Part shown: piece after piece, positions 11,250-22,849 of the stretch
Layout of the letters: each line of letters begins with the position of its first letter
Position numbering within the stretch: the stretch's first letter is position 1
NCBI GenBank assembly: GCA_019096195.1
Contig: JAGTXK010000075.1
Location: 358,433 to 422,432 of the forward strand
Length of the DNA: 64,000 nucleotides
Source: Boletus sp. NGJ
Lineage: Eukaryota > Basidiomycota > Agaricomycetes > Boletales > Boletaceae
Direction of reading: 5' to 3'
The notes under the pieces: model-generated
Databases searched by the model: none
What the model was told of the DNA's origin: nothing
Seen by the model: only the letters and a program-made list of their open reading frames with translations
Program-made: the position numbers and the translations under genes

Positions 11250-12886
11250 ATGACCGACTGTGCCATTCTCGCCGTCGCATCAACGACGCAGACCGCCCGT
11301 GCGCTCCTTCAAAGCATGTCGTTTGCCCTTCGTTCTGCGCCCAACTGACAGGCGATCCCAGAACTCGTGAAAGATGTTGTCCTCGACGAACAAGCCTATG
11401 CTGTGCCATGGACGATTGTGAACAAGTACTACACAGCCGAGGTCAAGTTTCTCGTCCACCCGCTCTCTTCTTGGGCCTCCCTCCAAGACCAACTCTCGAC
11501 CCCTGCTCTTCTGTTCATCTGGAACAGAGGAGAGGTACGCCTCGGTATCCGTGATCTTCTCCTGGCACTCATCTACCTCCTATAGCCTTACCGCGACCAA
11601 ATACACAAGCTCTCTCAAGATGCATCTCAGCATGAGTTCGAGGTTGCCCTTGCCATCAGACTCCACCCAACTGGCTCGCCTTTGCCTGCAGAGACCGAGG
11701 ATGACCAAGACGTAGATGCCTACCTGTCCTCAGAGGGCTTTGAGTTTATCGATGTCCCGGACATCCAGGCTTCTTCACCCGACCGTACGGGTGAGCTCGC
11801 ACCCATCTCCCCCGCGTAGCAGTATTCACACTTCCTTCCTTAGGCGCTCTTGGTATACCTCGGATTATTGATGCACTGAGCACCATCATGTGGCCGTCAA
11901 TGGTTCGGCAGACCTCCAAGGTTACGACAACTGGCTTCATCGGCGCGTCGCAAAGGGATCCTGGTATTTCCTCAGACGACTACTACAATCTCGTACGACT
12001 CGTTGGAGAAAAAATATCCGGAAACGATGGCGATCTTATGCAGCGCGAGCTCGAGGAACTCGAACGTTGGCTCGATGAGGACACATTATCTAGTGATCCA
12101 GACGGTGAGGATGAAACCGCTTTCTGGAGCACCGTCGTTACTCCAGGAACCGTATCTCCTTCCTTGAGCGGTTTCATTGAAAATTCGCGCCCTACCACTC
12201 CCAAATCAGGTTTTGATGATGATTTCACTTCCTTCGTCTCTGCCTCGTCTGCAGGTTCCGCTGGTATCCCTCGATCCTCTTCGGAGAGTTTATCTTCTCC
12301 ACCAAGCTTTCCACCTTTCGCGTCCATGAGTTTTAGCTCTACCTTCAGCTTTAGCTCCGCTTCGTCTGCTCATTCGACTCCTACTTGTGATGACCAAGCA
12401 AGCTTCGACACCACTCGTTTAATACCCAGTGAATCTTACAAATCCCTTGGCTCTGTGTCAGACTTCGGTGACCTGGACAAGGAGTCAGCCATTTTAGAAC
12501 GATTATCCAACAAAAGCGACGAGGCAGGCGGTGATATGCCATCACGGCTCGAAATTGCGGAAACCTCACGCAAGATTTTTGGTACCATGCCTCTTTCACC
12601 CACTCCCGCGCGGGAACGAGGTGACGCGAGCCTCCAGGTACTGAGCACCCTTGGTGGAGTGCCATCGCAAAGTTGTGCCGGCGAGGAACTCGATGTCGAG
12701 ATGACGGACGTTAATCTCGAGCGCCTTGATTTGCAAAGCGTGTTAGGTGCGCTCCAAGGACTGAAAGAGGAGATTGCTGGGATGCCGGATAAGGAGCGGA
12801 GGAAGGCTGCGGCAAGAGTAGCTCTAGGGCTCGCATATGGGCTCGACAGCAACCTACATTCTGCAGCGAATGAGGAGCTTGTTTGA
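11250..12886 (+). CDS. Alpha/gamma-adaptin-binding protein p34 (AAGAB-like)
   Basis: Cytosolic factor that in animals binds clathrin adaptors AP-1 and AP-2 and chaperones their assembly. Exons 11250-11298, 11362-11534, 11586-11790 and 11844-12886 give about 489 residues. Family signals are AVPWTIVNKYYTAEV, the loop SEGFEFIDVPD, GIPRIIDALSTIMWPSM, and a C-terminal helix pair (LQGLKEEIAGMPDKERRKAAARVAL) like that of AAGAB. A long Ser-rich acidic region lies between. The first exon is the weak point: the start MTDCAILAVAS fits, but the splice to LVKDVVLDEQ is chosen only because it keeps frame. The gene converges on CDC37. Confidence 0.75.
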
Positions 12887-13080
12887 TATGTCGATGTCGA
12901 CGTGTTTTGTGAGACATTGTATGGCACAGGAATGCTCACTTTCGTACTACCCCCCATTGCGGTCCCTAAACATCTGAGGGCGTGATTCTGATGCAGCACA
13001 TACATTCGACCAGCTGACGGGCGTTGTCTAAATAACATCCTGATCATTTGAACGCTTCTTCCTCCTGGACGCGGACAAAA

Positions 13081-14734
13081 TCATTCGACATCCTCATCCA
13101 CATTTTTCGCGTCACCAGTCTCATCTCTGACACCTCCTTCTGCAAAACTCATGATTCCCGCTAGGTCCAACTTCGAAACCACATCCTCGGCGTTTTCCAC
13201 GTCCATTTCCGCGAGCACCTTGTTCACTGTCTCTAATTTCCCGTCCCTCAGCGCATCCTTGAGTGCGTCGGTGAACCCATTGAAAACTGTCCAGCGCATC
13301 ATCAGCGCTTTCCGCACTTCTTCGACGTCCAGGTCCTCTGTTCCGGGGCCCTCGAGGACGAGATCGTCAGGCGGCGGACCGTCGGGTACGTTGAAGGTAA
13401 TAGTGGAGTCGGGGTTCTCAGGTACGAGCTGGATCTGCTCCTTTTGTGGAGTGGAGGCAGAAGCTTCAGTAGCAGTGGCTGCCACACGAGTGACAAGATG
13501 AGCATATGTATCTTCGACATCTTTGACGAAGATAGGCACGGCACGTTTGTCGCCTGCAATCATCCTAGAGTCGCGATGATGATGATGATGATGATGAGTC
13601 CTGATGTGATCACACTGAAGAGGCGACGACGCACTTTTGAAAGAACACCCTCACACCATCACGGCCCAATTTGTCACAATATTGCAGAAGCAGGCTTTGG
13701 TGCACGCATTGCTTCGCATATTTCTCACGTCCATCTGCCTCTGCCTGGAAGGCGGCAACAAGGAGAGCGTCGGACGCACCTGGAACGACGACGTCGCGAT
13801 TGCTTTGTATGAAGGCAAAGGATTGGGCATAGTCCCAGAGCGGCAGCTGGGAGAAGCGATTGAGGGATGGAGTGAGCTCTGGTAGATCTTCTTGTTGCTC
13901 GTCCTCGTTGGATGCGTCTGCAGCCGAAGGAGGGACTGCGGCAACGTGAGAGGAAGAGGCGACAGGGTTGAGTACTTCGTAAGTCGTCGTTGTGGTTGTA
14001 GTCGCCTTGGTTTTTGTAGTTGTGTCCGAGATCGCATTCTTGATCGCGGGCGGGGCAGGTTTGGGAGGGACGTACTGGACAGCATCGTGCAAGGGTCAGT
14101 ATTGTAGGCAAGCTAAGGAGGGGACACGAAATTGAGATACCTTGCTTTCCCAACCCTCGTGGATGTCGTCGCTAGTGATGTGCTTCTTCTGCTCCTTGAG
14201 TTCTACTTCGAGGTCAGCCTTGAGCTTGTGCGTATGCTCCGCGAGCTGGGCGATGTGGTTCTCCAAGCCATCGAGGAGGGCTTTCTCCTGTTCGTCCTGG
14301 GGCAGAGCCTTGAAGCTGTCGTAGATCTGGAGAAGAAGAGAGAGGATCATGCCGTCGTATGTGGGCTGGTTCTTTGCATTGGTGGGTGGTGCTGTAGGGG
14401 ATGGGTTTGACTGGAGACGATCGACGAGATATTGGAAGAAGGGGAGGCCGGTCTGAGACTGTCCAACATCAGCGTCTTCTGCGAGGTCGCCTGCAGCCCC
14501 AGCGGGTGCACCGGCGATGCGCTGTCTGATCCTGACGAGGCGAGGATGGAGGATGTTGTTGCAGGCGATCTCAGCGCTGAGTGCCTCAATCTTGTGCTTG
14601 CGGGCCTCGCGCTTCTCGTGGATGTCGCGCTGTTTCCATCGGATAAGAGAGCGTTTATCGACGTTGGGGTGGCCCTCGATGTCGGAATCGTCTGAGAGCT
14701 CGAGTTGGTCCCACTTGGAATAATTGAGAGGCAT
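13081..14734 (-). CDS. CDC37: Hsp90 co-chaperone Cdc37
   Basis: Delivers protein kinases to Hsp90. Exons 14141-14734, 13635-14074 and 13081-13564 join to 505 residues, essentially the length of yeast Cdc37 (506). The N-terminus MPLNYSKWDQLELSDDSD holds the conserved casein-kinase-2 serine context (ELSDDSD). It is followed by HPNVDKRSLIRWKQRDIHEKRE and a long helix. The central Hsp90-binding domain shows YAKQCVHQSLLLQYCDKLG and KDVEDTYAHL. The end is acidic. The second intron contains a GAT microsatellite. The start lies 245 bp from the divergent Red1-like gene. Confidence 0.95.
13575..13595. repeat. (GAT)7 microsatellite inside a CDC37 intron
   Basis: Seven perfect GAT triplets lie in the second intron of CDC37, next to its 3' splice site. 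They are non-coding if the intron is spliced, and length variation between strains would be expected. Confidence 0.9.
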
Positions 14735-14979
14735 CGTGGATGTCGTGGACGAGAAATTTTGTCGATGCCAATGGTGGCAGACTGACAACGGAAAGTTCTC
14801 GAATTCAAGTCAAGGGGTCTGACGCTAATCGCTGATCGCCAGCGCTGCCAACGTCGCCGTTGCCGTCGCCGGGGACGTACAGAGCTCGCTAAACCCGACG
14901 GGGGTCCGTGCGAGTGGCTGAACCATTCGGGGGTCGCTCGCATCTTTGCTCTCAACCCCCACCACTCAAAGTTTGTGCA

Positions 14980-17900
14980 ATGGACACCGACGTCGAGCAA
15001 CCACAGTCAGTTCCACCTCCCACCACCTCAACTCTGGACATGGCCACCTCCTTGCGTGCCGCTGCCCTCTTGTCCAGAAAGCGCCGGAGGGTTGATTCTG
15101 ACGCACCCTCGCTACCTCCTCGTCTTGTTCCAGAGCCCACCTTGCAACTCGACTATGGTTACGACGATCCAACGGCCACCCAGTCCGACCGCAAGTTGAC
15201 CCCGGTTTTACAACCCACAGTCTTAGAGCCGTCAGACCCCATAGAGGACATCGAGGACGGTCAGATTCGTGAAGAGGGCGAAATCAGCGATACCGAAACT
15301 TCACCTCCACCACCACGGTCACCCACTCCACCCCCGAGGTTGAGACAACGGCCATTCGTTTCCCAACTTCAGGAATCTGCACGAGTTGAAAACCCCTTAC
15401 CCCCATGCCCACCATCTCGTATCGAAGCCCCAATAGCTTCCCCGTTGGAACCATCCGATGCTCAGGGATGGCAACCTGCTGGTATTGAACCTTTCGTGCT
15501 CGAGACATCTACCTACCGACTTGATGCTGATCATGTCAGACCAGGACTCACTAGTTCGTCATCAGTCTCTCATTAGTCAGCCTCACTACTAACATCACTT
15601 CTAGTGACCCAGGATCAGTACAACACTGCAAAAGAAATCGTTCTTGACCTCCTTGGATGGGGCGTTCCTCCCGAATATCTATTGGAGTGCGGCTTGAGCC
15701 AGCATGTCATCTTTTACGTTTTTTCGGAACTCAATCTGCGGCTTCCAAGTAATTTGGATACAAGTGGGCTCATTCCGTACCCCACACCTGAGATCCTCGC
15801 ACTTATGCCAGTTTCTCCATCCTTGTCCACGCGCTCGTTATATTCTTCGTCTTCTATAATGCCTCCTCCGTCTGTCATCCCAGCCCGAGTTTCTCTTGCA
15901 GAGCGCGTGAGTATGGAGCGCATCGACACTCGGATGTCCTCGCCCGACCCCTTTCCGTACATCAAGGCTGAACCGAGTTCGCCGTCATCCGTCGATCTCT
16001 CCAATCCTCACTCATTGCTCGTGATAGAGCAGCAACGACGGCAGGAACTACTCGCCCGCAAAGCTGTCATCGCGTCTCGAAAGGTTCGACAAAGCGAGCC
16101 CCCAGGTTTTGCCGCTGCTCCATCCAAAGACCAGGACATTGATATGAGTGCAATTCCTGCTCAATCCGTCGACGAATTTTTAAAGACGATTGAGCCCACG
16201 CCGCATCTGGATGCCAGCGATAGTGACAACCACAACCGAGGACTGTCTGTTGGCACAACCTCCTTTTCGAGTTCGGAACTCATGGATGTTGATGACCTGG
16301 TTCCTGGACTATTTGGCGCATCTAGAGATACTTCCACTTGCTCAGCAGGACCTTCCTCAGGCACAGCCATATCTAGTGAACTTGACTCACCTACGGGATT
16401 GCCTACCGAATTAGCGGACGACGAAGGCACCACCAGCAATGGCACGGAACGAGGCTCAGCGACGTCTGTGGACATGGCTGGCTCAGGCTCACTCACGCCC
16501 ATCCTTCAAGGCAACCTGAGTTATGCCAGTTTAGACGGCGACAACGGCTATCCACAGCGCCGAGGCATGAAGCGTCCTGTGGCAGCTGACTTTGTAGACT
16601 TTGACAGTGGCCCGGGACCCTCGCGTGGCCACGGAGGCTCATCTTCCAATGGTTACTCCAATGGAGTGCCGTATCCCAACCCTCTCTCCAAACGCAAAAC
16701 CGGTAGTTTCGCTGGAATTAGCGGTATGCGCCGTTGCGTTATCGAATTGAGCGATAGTGAGGACGATGGTGACAATCAAGTGAGGGGGGATCATGTGGGG
16801 AACGGGGACATCCGGGAGTATTCTCCGGCAGCGGCTACAGCATTTACCATGCGTGTTCCGCCACGGCTTACCGTGACTCCGACGATGTCTTTGTCCTTTG
16901 GTTCTATGGGCACTACCAATGGCAATACGGGGCAGCCGGTACCCCCAGCGCCTGCCACGAATGCGCTTGCAGAAAAGGAGGAAGAGATCAAGAAAATGCG
17001 ACGGCTGATTGCCCAGAGGGAAGAGTCGAGGTTGAAGAAGCTTGCAGCCGTGAGTCCTTGCAAGTCGTCGTCCAAGAGGTGCTTAGTGTGTACTCGTAGC
17101 TGTCTGGCAAGTCAACATCAGTGATGCCACCGACCGCCGAGGTGCCGGCCCCGGAAGGAATGCCGATGGAAGACACACCGGCCGGTTTACTGAGCCGCAG
17201 AAACTCATCGACCTCTAGAGACCACTCTGACCGGCCCGGACGTGCGGATTCCGCATTTGCTAGCTTTGTTCGTACGTTTACCTTTTTTAGATTCAGGTAT
17301 GGTCGATGGAGATCCAGATCTGTTCACCTCCGACAACTCCGGGACGGCTGGCACACCCAGCCCCACTGGTAACCGAAATGACTTTTCTGTTCAAGAGACA
17401 TCCACCACGATTGGTTCTCTCTCTCGGTTCTCCGCCAGTCCGACAGCCGGCTGATATACTTCTTTTGCTCTTCCCCACCCCCCCTGTCGTCGTTCTTCCC
17501 TTCTTTTTTAATTCTACCACTATTTTAATTTTTCTAACGCACTCTTTATACTCGTTCTTTTACCTCTTGGTTGTATCGTGTGGGCCTGGTCTCATTCTCA
17601 TTACCGCCGGTGGGTATTTGACTGGGGGGTTGCAGGACGCGAACCTTGCGTGCAGGACGGCGACTCTGACGATGATGATCAAGGTATGTTCGCCGTTCTA
17701 CTCATCCTTGTCTTCCTCTTCCCCTTGCCTCGGTGCTCATAGCCTGCTTTTTGTTCCACACGGTCTTGTTCACTGTGGCTTCCTTAGACTTGATGGTTGC
17801 CGGAGAGACACAGTTCGCACAAGTGGCAAGAATCCGTTCCTTTTTTCGTGTCAACTTGCTTCCTCCTTCCTGACTCCGCCCCCCTTTTGCTTCCCCCTTT

Positions 17901-18815
17901 CCTTCCACGCGACACCGTAATGATATACTTAGGTGCCCCCATCGAAAGAGGATATCCATCAAGACTCCTTCGCCGCCGGTGATTCTGGAACGTCATCATC
18001 GGCACAGGTGCGTGTTCTAGTCTGGCTTGTTATGGAGGCCATGTGGCCTGATATGTTGATCTGTGCTGATGTAAATTGGTGGTTGCCGTTGGCGATAGGT
18101 CCTGCGGCCTCAATTGCCGCAATCACGAAATCAAGCTCCTCCGCAACTATTAAGATCTGACTTTCCATTGTACGATTCCCCTCTCTCTCGATATCCGCTC
18201 CTTCGACCTCGATTCGGTCCGGACCCATGCGCTGCGAATACTGCCTTTGTCGACTTGCAGTCTGAGATAACTACTGCATCGCAACCCAGTGCCCGTAGTA
18301 CCTCCCCTCCTAGTGTACATTTTCCGTCCCCTATTTCCTGTACTACAGGCGCTGTGTCCTCTCACTCTTCCTCCCCTATCCCTCTCCCAGACCTCAAGCA
18401 ATTGAAGCAAGCGGTGGTCCACCGTTCACTCGTGCAATTGACTAGGCGCAGTACGGATCTTCGGGTGTGCCCATACGAGGTGCCCGGTGGCGGTGTATGC
18501 CGTGACAAGGACTGTGGAGAGCTGCACCTCAGCCGAATAACCAAGGAGCCGAGCGGTGCGTCAATGGAGTTGTTTTATGTGCGAGCTGACCGAACGTGTC
18601 CCATGGCGTCTTACTGTCCGACCTGTTACTCCGGATTTGCAGATACGGAAGTTGCGGTATACGTCCATGGAATGCTTCCACGACCGTGGAACGGACGGTG
18701 CGACGTGCGGGCGATTGAGATTGCGCTCGAGGGCGTTCGACTGCGTGGAGTCGCCACAGACATTGACAGTCGTGTCCGGGAGGCGCTTGGTGGACTTGGT
18801 ATACCGATGAGTTAA
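14980..18815 (+). CDS. Red1 / ZFC3H1-type CCCH zinc-finger protein
   Basis: Nine exons (14980-15553, 15605-17049, 17112-17241, 17291-17368, 17636-17683, 17788-17822, 17933-18007, 18099-18555, 18643-18815) join in frame to about 1004 residues. Most is low-complexity Ser/Pro. It contains an IREEGEISDTE acidic motif near residue 95, a helix LLGWGVPPEYLLECG, and a basic-acidic coiled coil (EKEEEIKKMRRLIAQREESRLKK) near residue 660. Near residue 919 lies a C-x9-C-x4-C-x3-H finger (CPYEVPGGGVCRDKDC...H), the signature of the Red1/ZFC3H1 finger. Those proteins are scaffolds that feed nuclear RNAs to the exosome (MTREC/PAXT). That role here is inferred from the finger and the coiled coil. The intron at 17369-17635 is unusually long (267 nt), and small exons nearby make the middle of the model less certain. 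Confidence 0.75.
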
Positions 18816-19451
18816 CCCCTACGCTGACATGAACGGTCCCAGAACGTGATCGACACCGGGTACACGCCATTCTTTTCTAAAAGAAAGAAATTGTTCGAGT
18901 GTCAAAATAACAGGGAAAAGGAAAGAGCGCCGAGCGCCACGGGAGTGTACACTCCCGATGACGGTGGCCCCGCGATGCGATATATGTTGTACTTGGTTTT
19001 TTTTTCTTTTTTAAATTTATATATTTTGTTGAATATGGCAGTGCGAAGGGGGATTTGATCCGAAAAAGGGTAATGATGAGATAATCATCCGCGGAAAGGG
19101 GAATTGTGAATTCCCAAAAGGAAAGATGTGGGAGTGGCGGCTGCGGAAGCAGATTCCGGGGATTACCGGGAGTGCCTTGACGGTGGGGATATACTCCGAC
19201 GGTGCCAAATAAACAAACACATTGGGGTGTCTTTTTTTGATCGTCCAGACTGAGACAACACACGCCCCCGTTGACACTCCCTCCCTTTTCCACCTCCTTC
19301 CAACTTCAGCGATTCCTTTTAAGGACGCCCTCCGCACCCTTGCTGACATCGTCACTTGCCCGCCCATCGTCGTCCACATCCCCAACTAAACGTCCTCCCT
19401 CTGTAATCATCGCCCTCGTCGCCATCGACGCCCTCCCCGCCCATAAACTAC
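18816..19451. other. Intergenic, probable promoter and leader of the MADS-box gene
   Basis: There is no coding signal. A T-rich stretch with TTTAAATTTATATATTTT lies near 19010-19025, and the last 180 bp before the ATG are C/T-rich. No complete CArG box (CC plus six A/T plus GG) was seen. Confidence 0.4.
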
Positions 19452-20869
19452 ATGGCCTATCGCCATCTCCCATCTGCAAACAACAGCTCGCCATCTTATC
19501 CGTATTCCAAGACCGCGGCCCATCACGGTCAGCAGCCTTCCCTTTCCGGTCAAAACATCCAGGACGACCCCACCTCATCCTCACCGACGATGCGCAAGCG
19601 CCAGCGCACGGGCCTTGATATCTCCAGCACCGCTGTAGCCGATCCCCAGCAGCAGCAGCAGCCTCAGGCAGGTCAGCCGCCACACCCACAGCAACCCTCG
19701 CATCTCCCTCAGCAAGGCGCCGTCCCAGAGGATGGCTTCATCAATGATCAGGATGCCGTCGAGAGCGTTGGCGATGACGACGACGAAGAGGAAAAACCAA
19801 AGGACAAGAAGGCAGGAAGGCGCAAGATTAAGATCGAGTTTATTCAGGATAAATCAAGACGTCACATAACATTCTCCAAAAGGAAAGCTGGTATGCGATC
19901 ACCTTCCCTTGCCTCTCTCGTGTTTTTTTCCTGAAAATGCTGCTTCACTTTCGCAGGCATAATGAAAAAGGTATATACGTCCATCGTGCCGTCGCCTATC
20001 GCTTATCTAACACCCTTCCTCAGGCCTACGAACTTTCCACCCTCACAGGCACCCAGGTCCTGCTCCTCGTCGTCTCAGAAACAGGTCTTGTATACACCTT
20101 CACAACCGCCAAGCTACAGCCTCTCGTCACACAACCCGAAGGCAAAAATCTCATCCAAGCTTGTCTCAATTCCACTACCCAGGGAGGTCCTCATGGCGGT
20201 GCCCTACCACCTAACGTGCCCGTCGGAGCCCCCATGAACCGCGCCACGCAGTCCATACCCATGCCACCCGGAGGCACCACCAATCTTCCAGGCGGTCTCT
20301 CTATCCCAGGTGGCCCCGTTGGCGGTTCTGGGCCCACCAAAGAGGATGGTGATGAAGAGGGTGATGATGAAGTCACCCATGGTGGCCGCACCGCATCCGC
20401 TGGTGATAAGCGTCGTCGTCGTCCCTCCACTACAACGGCTTCGGCACCAGGTCGCGGCGGACCCGGTTCTCCTCAAACACCCAACAGCACGATTCCTCCT
20501 CCCCTGTCTATTCCTGGCGCTTCTCAACACCAACCCACAACCCAGGCACCGCCACCTCCACAAATCTCTCTTGGCTCTCCGACGAGCCCACAGCAACAAC
20601 ACTCACAGGTGCCATCATCCCCGCAGTATGGTCCATCCCCAACGGGGGGCTACGCTCCCCATGGTCAGCATCATGGACACCATGCCGGGAGTCCTACGGA
20701 TGCAAGCATGTATGGCGGACATATGATGTCTGCCCCACCCTACTCGTATCCCGGACCCGGTGGTCCACCAGGGCAGGGTGGTCAGCCGCTAGGTGGGCTT
20801 GCTGCGGCTGCTGCTCAGCACAATCATTGGGCGCCGCCACCACAGGCCGGACACTATGGAAGGAGATGA
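19452..20869 (+). CDS. SRF/MCM1-type MADS-box transcription factor
   Basis: Sequence-specific nuclear regulator of the Mcm1/SRF class, which in fungi acts in mating, cell cycle and development together with partner factors. Exons 19452-19890, 19957-19970 and 20024-20869 give 432 residues. The MADS box spans about residues 118-175 (GRRKIKIEFIQDKSRRHITF, then SKRKAGIMKKAYELSTLTG, then VLLLVVSETGLVYTFTT). It is followed by an SRF-type SAM extension (GKNLIQACL). The 14-nt middle exon encodes only part of AGIMKK inside the MADS box, so correct splicing there is essential. The N-terminus is Gln/Pro-rich with an acidic run DDDDEEEEK. The C-terminal half is Pro/Gly/His/Gln-rich, as in activation domains. 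Confidence 0.93.
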
Positions 20870-22849
20870 TGCATGATCATTGACGTCTTTTTTTGTTCAT
20901 GAGTTTTTTTTTATGCCCGCTTGGTCGGCGTTCTTGCGTTGATGTGTTCTTTTTTTGTCCAAATCGGTTTGTAGCCAATCTATGCATTCCTTGTCGTCTG
21001 GTCATGCTTCTCTTGCCTTCTCGATCTCTTTATCCTGTCGACTTCCTTTTCTTTTCTGGTACTTACATCCACGCTTTGTTTCTGTTTGAAAGTGTACACT
21101 AATTCATCAATGCCCTGCACGACGACTCATCGCGTTTTTGATTGCTATGTGACCTTGGTTATAGGCTGTTTTACTACCCATTAGGTTAGTGATGCCATCT
21201 TGAGGCCATTACATTGAACTCAGTATCCTCGAGGATACGTTATTTCCGTCGGTAGACTGCAAAATGAACGATCCTCTGTGGGGGGGGGGCACATGAATAC
21301 ACCAATACGTTCGCTGCTTCTCTGGCTCCAACGTGTACATTCCCTCGGCCCTAGCTGAATTCGCGGAGTGGTCAACTCCCGGCGGTCCGGAGTCACTTTG
21401 GAATATCTTGTAGTAGGTTGTGTCATTTGACGATCGGCTCTGCCAATACAAGGACTGCTTTTCGCTCACACAGTGGATCTGCTTTGGCCCAATATGTCGT
21501 CTCGATTCTGCAACCTGCCAGTGTTGATTCTCGTGCACGGAGAGGCCTGTTTCTCCTTCACCGGTCTTGGCAAACTGATAGTGCGGCAGTACTGCGACCA
21601 GACACAGGAAATTAAACCTTTGTTGGTATTCACGGTGATTATCTACCGTTCCTAGCTGTCATCCCAGGTGTGCCTCGGTGGCCGTGGGAGGTACCGCATC
21701 AAGCTCATCATGTAGCGATCGGTGCCGCAAAGGAGGCCAGTAAGTAGTCCTAGTCAAGAGCCACTGTCACGGGCGCTGTCAGTGGATGGCATGGACAGCT
21801 GGTAGACATTCCTTTGCGCCACCTTCGTGCTTCGAGTGACGAGCTGTGTGTTTAATTCGGAGCTAGCGGGGGAACAACCTGCCTCGGTCGCGGCTCTCCC
21901 TGAATTTCGCGTATGCACTATTGCCACGTATGCTCGCGTCCCCATGCCGTCACTGATTTGAAAGCGCATTCTGATCAGCGGTGCTGATAACGATGGCGAC
22001 ATATGCTGAACCGAACAAGGTACTCCCCCAAATCAGCACCGTGGGAGTCCTCAGATGGTGAGGATAGGCGATGCCACAGGGCTGCCGTCAGACAAGTTCC
22101 ATTCCATTTCAAGGTTTGATTGGCATGCAGGTGATGCCTCGTGTTTTTTTTGCTGATCGAACAACCAAATGCGAGAAAGAACAATGTGAGAGCGAGCACC
22201 GATTGCAACGGTTTGACCGGTTATATGAACGAGGAGATTGGAAACACTCGCGTTTCAAGCTTCGGAGCTTCCGTGTGATGGAGCGCAGCTGGTATACGGG
22301 TGGCCCTCCAAACTTGGCACTAATCGCGACCGGGTTTGACGCTCGGTGGCCAATTTTTGGAAGTGGCCGTTGCAACTCGAGCACGAGGCATCAACGAAGC
22401 ATCCTTGCTAGTCGGACTCGGGTCATTTGGTCCCTGCTTGCTCCAATAACCATCCTCCCTTTCATGATTCGTAACATCGCAGTCTCGGAATGAATCGATG
22501 ACCACCCGTCCTCTGTATCAGATTCTATTCCTTGCATGTGCCACGCCATCAGCTCCCTACAAGGCCACAAGAGATCCGCGGTCCAGAGAGGTACGAATGG
22601 CGAATCCACTGATTTCATTTCAAGGAACGATTTCACAATCAACCACGTGCATGTACGGGTCATATCGATCAGTTATCGATTCAACGGAAATGCACAAACA
22701 CCACGTCCTCTGAAGAATCGGAGGTTGTAAAAACTTGGACTGTGGCAACGGATACCGTGCCAGACATTGACTGCATCGTATGTGGTTAATGGACTCTGTC
22801 GTTACTTCTATGACCAAAAAAAAGCCCTCCGAATTTCAGTAATAGCAGT
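20870..22849. other. Two-kb intergenic region, no confident gene
   Basis: The first 250 bp are T-rich and look like the 3' region of the MADS gene. A run of ten G lies at about 21280-21289. On the minus strand an ORF starting near 22208 has a hydrophobic start (MQSVLALTLFFLAFGC) and another frame near 22000 encodes a hydrophobic stretch. The frames do not join through convincing introns, and codon structure is poor. This may be a decayed membrane or secreted protein gene, or nothing. Confidence 0.35.

Noticed and set aside
10006-12886. A secondary-metabolite gene cluster around the AsaB-like oxygenase
   Set aside because: Neighbours are DOHH, p34 and CDC37; no synthase, transporter or cluster regulator is adjacent.
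22071-22493. 140-codon ORF on the plus strand
   Set aside because: It overlaps other equally long frames, lacks conserved motifs or introns, and no homology is recognised.
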